From the NCBI GenBank assembly GCA_011192085.1, contig DUEQ01000304.1, forward strand, positions 1 through 13,815: a DNA stretch of 13,815 nt, written 5' to 3'. This document shows positions 1 to 5,823 of this stretch, one piece after another (within the stretch, counting starts at the first letter, position 1; every line of letters begins with the position of its first letter). The translations under genes and the position numbers were made by a program. The notes under the pieces were generated by a model. That model did not search any database. It was not told the DNA's origin and worked only from the letters and a program-made list of their open reading frames with translations. The stretch is from Caldilineae bacterium. GTDB lineage: Bacteria > Chloroflexota > Anaerolineae > J102.

Positions 1-1264
1 GTACCTCCCAACCGGCGTAGGGTGAGTAGTCGGTACGCATGTGCAGACGGTCAGCGTCAAGGGTCATGCGCTTCTCTGGATCGAAGATGACCAGATCGGC
101 ATCGCTGCCCGGGAGCAAGGTGCCTTTACGCGGATAGAGGCCGAAAAGGCGGGCGGGATTGGTGGCCGTCAGCCGCACCCAATCGGATAGCGACAGGCGA
201 CCCTCTCTCACGCCGTAGTGATAAAGCAACGGTACCCGCGTCTCAACCCCCGGCAGCCCGTTTGGAATGAGGGTGAAGTCACCCCGTCCGCGCGCTTTCT
301 GCTCCCGCGTGAAAGGGCAATGATCGGTGCCGATGGCCTGGATCGTGCCCGCAGTCAGCGCTGTCCAGAGCGCGGCCTGATTGCCCCGCTCCCTCAGCGG
401 GGGGGAGAGGACGTATCCAGCAGCGGCGTCGAAATCCTCGCTCTCGTAGACTCGTTCGTCGAGCAAAAGGTACTGGGGGCAGGTCTCGCCAAAAGCTGCC
501 TGCCCACGGGTCTGCGCCCGCCGCAGGGCATCCACCGCCCGGGCGCAGGTCATGTGCACGATGTAGATGGGCGCGCCGGCTGCTTCGGCCAGGGCCAACG
601 CCCGCTCAGTCGCCTCGGCCTCGGCCACCTCTGGCCGGGTGAGAGCATGGTAACGCGGCGCAGTCTGGCCGGCAGCACGGCAGGCGGCGACCAGTTCGTC
701 AATCAGGTGTCCATTCTCGGCGTGCACGTTGACGAGGGCTCTCAGGTCCCTGGCGCGCTCCAGCACACGGAATAGTTGCGCGTCATCCAGCATGACGATG
801 CCCTTGTAGGCCAGCAATGCCTTGAAGCTGGTCACGCCCTGCTGGACGATGACCGCCATCTCCTCGATTACGTCCGGGCGCGGATCAACGATGAGCATGT
901 GAAAGCTGTAATCAATGACGGCGCGGCCCGCAGCTTTTGCCCGCCACGCTTCGAGAGCCTCCAAGAGGCTGGCATAGCCGCACTGTTCGGCGTAGTTGAT
1001 GATGGTGGTCGTGCCTCCGCAGGCGGCGGCGATGGTTCCGGATTCAAAATCGTCGCTCGAGGCCAGGCCCGGCCCCAGGGACAGGCCCAGGTGAGTGTGC
1101 GCATCTGTGCCGCCCGGCAGCACCAGACAGCCGGTGGCGTCTATCACCCGCTTGCCGTCGAGTGATTGCCCCACGGCGGTGACTCTTTCGCCCGTGATGC
1201 CGATCTCCGCCGGGAAGACCCCCTCGCCCAGCACCAGCGTGCCGCCTTTGATGACAATGTCCAC
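1..1264 (-). CDS. hydA: D-hydantoinase / dihydropyrimidinase family amidohydrolase (3' end cut by window edge)
   Basis: Cytoplasmic binuclear-metal cyclic amidase that opens five- or six-membered cyclic ureides (dihydropyrimidines, hydantoins; allantoinase is a close relative). I translated 421 residues. The metal ligands of the family are all present: H56 and H58 in DAHTHL, K148 in TSFKALLAYK (the lysine that is carboxylated), H181 in HAENG, H237 in IVHMTC and D314 in GTDHCPF. The substrate-loop tyrosine Y153 and the NGLPGVETR segment (336-344) are also present. Family members are about 460 residues, so roughly 40 C-terminal residues lie beyond the window. The GTG start at 1264 gives the typical opening MDIVIKGG and has GGAG at 1274-1277, nine bases upstream. 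It follows the PreA-like gene by 48 bp. That pairing suggests a reductive pyrimidine or related ring-opening route. The exact substrate cannot be told from sequence. Confidence 0.93.
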   Translation of the reverse strand, partial: MDIVIKGGTLVLGEGVFPAEIGITGERVTAVGQSLDGKRVIDATGCLVLPGGTDAHTHLGLSLGPGLASSDDFESGTIAAACGGTTTIINYAEQCGYASLLEALEAWRAKAAGRAVIDYSFHMLIVDPRPDVIEEMAVIVQQGVTSFKALLAYKGIVMLDDAQLFRVLERARDLRALVNVHAENGHLIDELVAACRAAGQTAPRYHALTRPEVAEAEATERALALAEAAGAPIYIVHMTCARAVDALRRAQTRGQAAFGETCPQYLLLDERVYESEDFDAAAGYVLSPPLRERGNQAALWTALTAGTIQAIGTDHCPFTREQKARGRGDFTLIPNGLPGVETRVPLLYHYGVREGRLSLSDWVRLTATNPARLFGLYPRKGTLLPGSDADLVIFDPEKRMTLDADRLHMRTDYSPYAGWEV

Positions 1265-1273
1265 AGCCCAAAT

Positions 1274-1277
1274 CTCC
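1274..1277 (-). promoter_or_regulatory. Ribosome binding site GGAG deciding the hydantoinase GTG start
   Basis: GGAG lies nine bases before GTG at 1264. In-frame TTG (1279) and ATT (1273) codons upstream would place the site inside the gene, so GTG is preferred. Confidence 0.6.
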
Positions 1278-1283
1278 AAATCA

Positions 1284-1323
1284 GCAAATCTGCAAGTTGG
1301 CAAATCTGCGAATCAGCAAATCA
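1284..1323. repeat. Array of five 8-bp units, consensus GCAAATCT (copy 1)
   Basis: Five contiguous octamers on the plus strand: GCAAATCT, GCAAGTTG, GCAAATCT, GCGAATCA, GCAAATCA. The array spans the 3' end of the PreA-like gene: its TGA stop (1315-1313) is the last three bases of unit four, and its final codons come from unit five. A second five-unit array of the same period is at 5784-5823. It looks like a dispersed intergenic element. No transposase or target duplication is visible. Confidence 0.8.
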
Positions 1324-2410
1324 AGGTGATGGCTTTCTGCGGGCAGACGCTCACGCACAGCCCGCAACCCACGCAACGCTCGATCTGGATGCGGGTACTG
1401 CCATCTTCTTCGAGCGGGGCCTGCTTGAAACAGACCCGCACGCATAAGCCGCAGTTCTCACACTTTTGCGGATCAATCACGGCCCGGGCATCGTAACGCA
1501 TCCCTGCCTCCGCCACTTTGCGGTGGGTGAGCCCGCGCAGGCTGTTGATGTCCGCCACGTCTCGGTCGGCCAGGTGCTTGCGGAGTTGCTTTTCAACCCG
1601 ATCAAAGACTCCCAAACCATGCAGCAGCGGCGCGGTCACCATTCCCACCACCGTTGCGCCGACCATTGTCACCTCGACCACGTCCTCGGCCTTGCTCACC
1701 CCGCCCACGCCGACCACCGGCAGGTCCACAAAGCGCGAGATCTCGTACACGTACTTGACCATGACCGGCTTGATGGCCTCGCCCGACAGATAGCCGCTTC
1801 CATCTTCGCTGCCCATACTGGGCAACCCGGTCTCCACGTCCACCGCGAGCACCGGGCCGATGGAATCCATCGCCGCCACCCCGTCAATCCCGGCCTCCAC
1901 CAGTTCTTTGAGCACCTCCTCCAGCCGGGGCATGAAAGGGCAGAGCTTGACCATCAGCGGGAGCTTGACCCGCGGCCGGGCCAGTTTCACGGCCCGGATC
2001 AGATCGTCGGGGTCATAGTCCACCAGGGAGATGGCGTCGGGACCGCATTGAGCGATCTCCTCGGCCATGTCGGCGGCCACCGGGGGCGTGACGTAGTTCT
2101 TGGCGATGCTGGCCACCAGGAAAAAGTCGCGGTCACGCAGTTCTTCCAGGTCTTTCAACCACTGCTCGAACCCTATGTCCGACCAGTCGGCGTTCATCAG
2201 GCTCCGGCGGCCGGTTTTGGCGATGAAGGGGTTAGGCGAGGTGGCCGGTTGGGGGCGGATGCCTTTGGTGAACATGATGCCGATGCTATGCCCGGCGGCG
2301 CGACGGATACGGTCCGCACTTCCGGTCAGAGGCCCCTCGGTGAGGGCCAGGGGATTGCGCAACCGCAGACCCAGGAAGTCTACTGTAAGGTTTACATCGT
2401 TAGGTTGCAT
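1313..2410 (-). CDS. PreA-like flavin/4Fe-4S protein (dihydroorotate/dihydropyrimidine dehydrogenase family) lacking the catalytic loop
   Basis: The 365-residue protein has two parts. Residues 1-285 form an FMN-type TIM barrel of the class 1 dihydroorotate dehydrogenase/PreA family (KLCPF 155-159, YLSGEAIKP 207-215, VVGVGGV 232-238, VGATVVGMVTAPL 250-262). Residues 313-360 hold two 4Fe-4S motifs (C317, C320, C323, C327 and C346, C349, C352, C356). The layout matches PreA, the catalytic half of bacterial dihydropyrimidine dehydrogenase, though PreA is longer (about 410 residues). The active-site stretch N-x-SCP(N/H) and the following loop are missing: strand AISLV (126-130) runs straight into DYDPDDLIRAVK. 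The NSIG motif reads DSIG, with D182 for Asn. It is probably redox active, but the substrate and mechanism are uncertain. GGAG at 2417-2420 sits six bases before the ATG. The next gene is a hydantoinase. No PreT-like NAD(P)H subunit is in view. Confidence 0.85.
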   Translation of the reverse strand: MQPNDVNLTVDFLGLRLRNPLALTEGPLTGSADRIRRAAGHSIGIMFTKGIRPQPATSPNPFIAKTGRRSLMNADWSDIGFEQWLKDLEELRDRDFFLVASIAKNYVTPPVAADMAEEIAQCGPDAISLVDYDPDDLIRAVKLARPRVKLPLMVKLCPFMPRLEEVLKELVEAGIDGVAAMDSIGPVLAVDVETGLPSMGSEDGSGYLSGEAIKPVMVKYVYEISRFVDLPVVGVGGVSKAEDVVEVTMVGATVVGMVTAPLLHGLGVFDRVEKQLRKHLADRDVADINSLRGLTHRKVAEAGMRYDARAVIDPQKCENCGLCVRVCFKQAPLEEDGSTRIQIERCVGCGLCVSVCPQKAITLIC

Positions 2411-2415
2411 CTGTT

Positions 2416-2421
2416 TCTCCC
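2416..2421 (-). promoter_or_regulatory. Ribosome binding site GGGAGA of the PreA-like gene
   Basis: The core GGAG is six bases from the ATG at 2410, which supports that start. The site lies between the 7-mer repeat array and the gene. Confidence 0.6.
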
Positions 2422-2446
2422 ATTTTGCCTGTCAGAGATAGAGGTG

Positions 2447-2495
2447 TGAAACGTGAATCGTAAAGCGTATTGCGTGAAGCAGCCCTCACGTTTCA
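2447..2495. repeat. Four 7-bp CGT-led repeats flanked by a 10-bp inverted repeat
   Basis: On the plus strand CGTGAAT, CGTAAAG, CGTATTG and CGTGAAG run end to end from 2452 to 2479. The outer arms TGAAACGTGA (2447-2456) and TCACGTTTCA (2486-2495) are perfect reverse complements. The right arm overlaps the end of the molybdenum hydroxylase gene, and its TGA stop (2488-2486) is part of the arm. On the minus-strand transcript the arms could form a 10-bp stem around a 29-base loop. There is no U-tract, so it is not a standard terminator. Confidence 0.7.
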
Positions 2496-5287
2496 TGTTC
2501 CCTGCGTGCTGCAGCGATCTTCTCGGGGGTGATGGGCAGGCTACAGACCCGCGCACCCACTGCGTCGTAGATCGCGTTGGCGATGGCCGCCGCGGTGGGC
2601 GACATGGGCAGCTCGCCCATGCCCTTGGCCCCATAAGGCCCCTCGGGGTGTGGATCCGATACGCTGAGGGCCACCATCTCGGGCATGCGGGCAACCCCCG
2701 GCAGGCCGAGCTTGGCGTAGCGGTCGGTCACGGGCCGCCCGGCCTCCAGGCGGAATTCCTCGCTGAGGGCATATCCGATCCCCATCAGAATACCGCCCTC
2801 GATCTGGCCCACGATGCCCTGGGGGTTTATCGGCTCGCCCACGTCGTGCGCGGCGATGACTTTCAGCACCTCGACCTGGTGAGTCTCCTCATCCACGGCC
2901 ACGATGGCTGCTTGCGTGCCGAAGGAGTAGGCAAAGTGCAGGCGGGTCTCGTCCGGGTCTCGCGCCGGCACGGGATCGACGTGATCGGGAACGGGGTAGG
3001 TTTGGGGCGCGACGTAGAAATACTCACGTTCAAAGGTTTTGCCCTCGGCTGCAGCCCAGGCTGCCAGCTCCTCCAGCGTGGTGAGTGCCTCGTCACCATC
3101 GGTCAGACGGAAGACGCCCTTCGCCAGCTTCACCTGGTTGGCGGGGACACCGATTTTCTCCGCCACGGCAGCGCACAGGTCGGCCCGCAGCTCCAGCGCG
3201 GCGTGGTAGACCGCGTTGCCGGTTATGAACGTCTGGCGGGAAGCGGTGGTCATCCAGCCGGAGGGGTCCAGGGCGGTGTCTCCCACGTGCACGCGGATGC
3301 GGTTGAAGGGCACGCCGAGGGTCTGCGCCGCAATCTGCACCATCACCGTGTCCGCACCCTGGCCCATGTCCATCGCCCCCTCGCGGAGCAGGATGCTCCC
3401 GTCGGATTGCAGGATCAGGTGGGCACCCGCTCCATCCTCCATGCCCGATCCCAGCCCCACGTTCTTGTACGACGCGGCGAACCCCACCCCGATCCGCTTG
3501 CCGGGCGGTGGCGTGGGCATCCCGGATGCGGCCAGGGAATCGCGCACCGCCTCCAACGTGGCCCGCGCGCCCACGCTGTGCTGGAGCACGTGGCCGGTGA
3601 TGGTGACCTTGCCCGGCTCCAGGATGTTCTTGAGCCGGAATTCCACGGGGTCCATCCCCAGCGCCTCGGCCAGCCGGTCCATCTGAATCTCGGAGGCAAA
3701 GGTCGCCTGGGGATTGCCAAAGCCGCGCATCGCGCCGCAGGGAGGATTGTTGGTGTACGCGCCGTACACGTCCACCTTAACGTTGGGGATCTCATAAGGG
3801 CCGCACGAAAAGGCCGCCGACCGGAAGAGCACTGCATCGGTAGCGGATGCGTAAGCACCGCCGTCGCCGTAGATTTCGATCTCGGCAGCGACGAGCTTTC
3901 CATCGCGGGTAGCGCCGGTGCGGTAGCGCATCCATTCCGCGTGACGTTTGATCGAAGCGATCAGGGACTCCCGGCGGGTCCAGACGAACTTCACCGGGCG
4001 ACCGGTCTTCAACGCGCCGAGGGCGGCGACGATCTGCACCGTGATGTCCTCCTTACCTCCGAACGCCCCACCCATGGGCGTGTGGATCACGCGCACCTTC
4101 TCCAGCGGCAGGCTCAGGGCGGCGGCCACGTCTTCCTGGTCGTGGATCGAGCTCTGGCTGCCCACGTACACCGTTACCCCGCCCTCCTGCGGCACGGCCA
4201 GCCCGGCCTCGGGCTCCAGGTAGGCGTGCTCGACGAAAGGAGTGTAATACTCGCCTTCAATGATCACGTCCGCCTGGGCGAATCCTTTTTCGACGTCGCC
4301 CTTGCGGATGGGGATGTAGCACAGCAGATTGCCTTCCTCGTTTTCCTCGTGGATGACGGGCGCGCCCTCGGCCAGGGCCTGTTGCGGGGTCTCGATCACC
4401 GGCAAGGGTTCGTATTCGACCTCGATGAGGGCCAGCGCGGCCTCGGCCTGGGCCTCGGTCTGCGCGTACACGGCGGCGATGGCGTCTCCCAGATAACGCA
4501 CACGATCCTCGGCAAAGACCGGCTGGTCCTTGCGGATGAGGCCAAAACGGTTCCGGCCGGGGACGTCCTTGGCGGTGAGCACGGCTACCACGCCGGGTGC
4601 GCGTTCGGCAGCCGTCGTATCCACGCGCAGCAGGCGGGCGTGGGGATGTGCAGCGCGGAGCACTTTGGCGTGGAGCATGTTTTCCACATGGAGGTCGGCG
4701 GCGTACTTGAGCCGGCCGGTGGCTTTGTCCACCCCGTCCACGCGGGCCACGGCCCGCCCGACGACCTGATCCTCGGCCGGCCAGAGGTCGCCGACCGGCA
4801 CTTCGCTCACGCCCGCCCGGAGCATGCGCCCCGCCTCCTGGATGGCGGCGACGATGGGCCTGTAGCCCGTGCAGCGGCACAGGTTATGATCGAGAGCCTT
4901 CTCGATCTCATCCAGCGATGGGTTTGGGTTCCTGTCCAGCAGCGCTTTGCCGGCCATCACCATGCCCGGCGTACAGAACCCGCACTGGATGGCCCCCTCG
5001 CGCACCATCGCGTATTGGAGTGGATGCAAGCGGTCGCCCTCGGCCACGCCCTCGATGGTCTCCACGCTGCGCCCATCCATGCGCTTCATTTTCAACAGGC
5101 AGGATCGTTTGGCTGCGCCGTCCACGATGACCGTGCAGGCTCCGCACGTCCCCTCCGAGCAGCCATCTTTAGCGCCCGTCAGACCCAGTTCCTCCCGCAG
5201 AAAGGTGAGCAGCGACATCTTGGGATCAACGTGGGCCTCGACGGGCTGACCGTTTACATTAAGGCGGATCTTCACTTTCTCCGGCAT
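2486..5287 (-). CDS. Fused [2Fe-2S]/molybdopterin hydroxylase, xanthine dehydrogenase / aldehyde oxidoreductase family (no FAD domain)
   Basis: This 933-residue molybdenum hydroxylase inserts water-derived oxygen into purines, other N-heterocycles or aldehydes. Residues 1-80 are a plant-type [2Fe-2S] domain (C43, C48, C51, C63). Residues 85-155 are the second [2Fe-2S] domain (C102, C105, C137, C139 in the CGFC and CRCTGYRP motifs). From residue 176 comes the hammerhead domain, then the molybdopterin domains, with GGAFGGKED (406-414), GAMRGFGNPQ (518-527) and MGQGADT (641-647). The catalytic glutamate of the family is E892 in GAKGMGE. There is no FAD module between the Fe-S and Mo parts, as in Desulfovibrio MOP-type aldehyde oxidoreductase and the fused XdhD / selenium-dependent xanthine dehydrogenase group. 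Electrons therefore probably leave to a ferredoxin or another protein. I chose the ATG at 5287, which has GGAGG six bases upstream, over a TTG six codons earlier. Given the neighbours a purine substrate is favoured, with an aldehyde as the alternative. Confidence 0.93.
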   Translation of the reverse strand: MPEKVKIRLNVNGQPVEAHVDPKMSLLTFLREELGLTGAKDGCSEGTCGACTVIVDGAAKRSCLLKMKRMDGRSVETIEGVAEGDRLHPLQYAMVREGAIQCGFCTPGMVMAGKALLDRNPNPSLDEIEKALDHNLCRCTGYRPIVAAIQEAGRMLRAGVSEVPVGDLWPAEDQVVGRAVARVDGVDKATGRLKYAADLHVENMLHAKVLRAAHPHARLLRVDTTAAERAPGVVAVLTAKDVPGRNRFGLIRKDQPVFAEDRVRYLGDAIAAVYAQTEAQAEAALALIEVEYEPLPVIETPQQALAEGAPVIHEENEEGNLLCYIPIRKGDVEKGFAQADVIIEGEYYTPFVEHAYLEPEAGLAVPQEGGVTVYVGSQSSIHDQEDVAAALSLPLEKVRVIHTPMGGAFGGKEDITVQIVAALGALKTGRPVKFVWTRRESLIASIKRHAEWMRYRTGATRDGKLVAAEIEIYGDGGAYASATDAVLFRSAAFSCGPYEIPNVKVDVYGAYTNNPPCGAMRGFGNPQATFASEIQMDRLAEALGMDPVEFRLKNILEPGKVTITGHVLQHSVGARATLEAVRDSLAASGMPTPPPGKRIGVGFAASYKNVGLGSGMEDGAGAHLILQSDGSILLREGAMDMGQGADTVMVQIAAQTLGVPFNRIRVHVGDTALDPSGWMTTASRQTFITGNAVYHAALELRADLCAAVAEKIGVPANQVKLAKGVFRLTDGDEALTTLEELAAWAAAEGKTFEREYFYVAPQTYPVPDHVDPVPARDPDETRLHFAYSFGTQAAIVAVDEETHQVEVLKVIAAHDVGEPINPQGIVGQIEGGILMGIGYALSEEFRLEAGRPVTDRYAKLGLPGVARMPEMVALSVSDPHPEGPYGAKGMGELPMSPTAAAIANAIYDAVGARVCSLPITPEKIAAARREHET

Positions 5288-5293
5288 TGTCTT

Positions 5294-5299
5294 CCTCCC
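5294..5299 (-). promoter_or_regulatory. Strong ribosome binding site GGGAGG deciding the Mo-hydroxylase start
   Basis: GGGAGG ends six bases before the ATG at 5287. It lies inside the short reading-frame extension that begins at a TTG (5305), so the longer form is unlikely. Confidence 0.7.
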
Positions 5300-5321
5300 T
5301 ACCAACGAGTCAGGGTGCTGG

Positions 5322-5380
5322 ACGCAGATCCACGCTGATTTTCCTGTTTTTCATCTGCGCAAACCCGTGTTCATCTGCGT
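5322..5380. repeat. CGCAGAT-type intergenic repeat with inverted arms
   Basis: ACGCAGAT (5322-5329) is the exact reverse complement of ATCTGCGT (5373-5380), and a further inner copy ATCTGCGC lies at 5353-5360. Read on the minus strand it gives AACGCAGATGAACAC, then GCGCAGATGAAAAA, then GATCTGCGTCC. This resembles the CGCAGAT elements dispersed between genes in many environmental bacterial genomes; that comparison is from memory. It fills the 98-bp spacer between the ferredoxin stop, five bases away, and the Mo-hydroxylase start. I see no promoter I would defend in it. Confidence 0.65.
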
Positions 5381-5385
5381 TCTAT

Positions 5386-5769
5386 TCACTTGACAACCCT
5401 GATAGCCTTCTCCGGACAGCGGCGCACGCACCGCGCACATAGATCGCAGATCAGCGGCTGCTCACGTTCCTCATCCCAGAACAGGAGATCACACACCTGC
5501 ACGCATGCGCCGCAACCCGTGCACAGCTCTGCGTCAAATACGGTCTTTTTCCCCCTGCGTGCCAGCGCGCCGGTGGGACAGGCGGCCACGCAATACGCCT
5601 CGGCACAATGCGTGCAGACTTTGGCCTCGAAAGTCAGCACGTCGCGGCGTAGCACATGGATGCGCGCCCGCACCGGGCCAAAAACGCCTTCGTGGGCGAA
5701 CACACACACTTGCTCGCAGGTGCGGCATCCGGTGCAGAGTTTCAGGTCAACTTCGATGTGTGGTGGCAT
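5386..5769 (-). CDS. Four-cluster 4Fe-4S ferredoxin, AOR-associated electron carrier (AorA/HycB-like)
   Basis: The 127-residue protein has 16 cysteines in four groups, predicting four [4Fe-4S] clusters: C12/C15/C18/C22, C52/C55/C60/C64, C83/C86/C89/C93 and C108/C111/C114/C118. This is the arrangement of small polyferredoxin subunits such as HycB, CooF and the electron-transfer subunit AorA of multi-subunit aldehyde oxidoreductases. No membrane segment or signal is visible, so it is taken as cytoplasmic. It starts 27 bp behind the AOR gene and is the likely partner of that enzyme. It could also receive electrons from the FAD-less Mo hydroxylase encoded next. Only a weak GAAG (5774-5777) precedes the ATG, and the leader contains the second octamer array. 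The start is fair because the first Cys motif lies close behind it. Confidence 0.9.
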   Translation of the reverse strand: MPPHIEVDLKLCTGCRTCEQVCVFAHEGVFGPVRARIHVLRRDVLTFEAKVCTHCAEAYCVAACPTGALARRGKKTVFDAELCTGCGACVQVCDLLFWDEEREQPLICDLCARCVRRCPEKAIRVVK

Positions 5770-5783
5770 AAATCTTCAAGTGT

Positions 5784-5823
5784 GCAAGTTTGCAGGTCAG
5801 CAAGTCGGCAAATCCGCAAATCT
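5784..5823. repeat. Array of five 8-bp units, consensus GCAAATCT (copy 2)
   Basis: Five contiguous octamers on the plus strand: GCAAGTTT, GCAGGTCA, GCAAGTCG, GCAAATCC, GCAAATCT. Period, unit number and orientation match the array at 1284-1323. The TGA stop of the AOR gene (5799-5797) is the end of unit two. The last codons of AOR (FADLPTC) are therefore encoded by repeat units three to five. The array extends to 15 bases before the ferredoxin ATG and so forms most of its leader. Confidence 0.8.

Noticed and set aside
218..1165. Two plus-strand open frames opposite the hydantoinase
   Set aside because: The minus-strand frame here is continuous to the window edge and carries all six metal ligands, so these are shadows.
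1284..1323. CRISPR-like array
   Set aside because: The units are 8 bp and contiguous with no spacers, and no cas genes are present.
1466..2449. Plus-strand open frame opposite the PreA-like gene
   Set aside because: Antisense shadow; His-rich, no domain, no ribosome site, and the minus strand carries two clear 4Fe-4S motifs.
2486..5287. Selenocysteine codon or frameshift in the Mo hydroxylase
   Set aside because: The frame is continuous with no internal TGA. Any selenium would have to be a labile ligand, which the sequence cannot show.
2453..5338. Very long open reading frame on the plus strand opposite the Mo hydroxylase
   Set aside because: It is the exact antisense of a gene with clear cofactor motifs. 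Its translation is rich in His, Gly and Arg with no recognisable domain, as expected from GC-rich third positions.
5306..5385. Promoter for the Mo hydroxylase gene
   Set aside because: The A/T-rich stretches belong to the CGCAGAT repeat and I could not find a convincing pair of -35 and -10 boxes.
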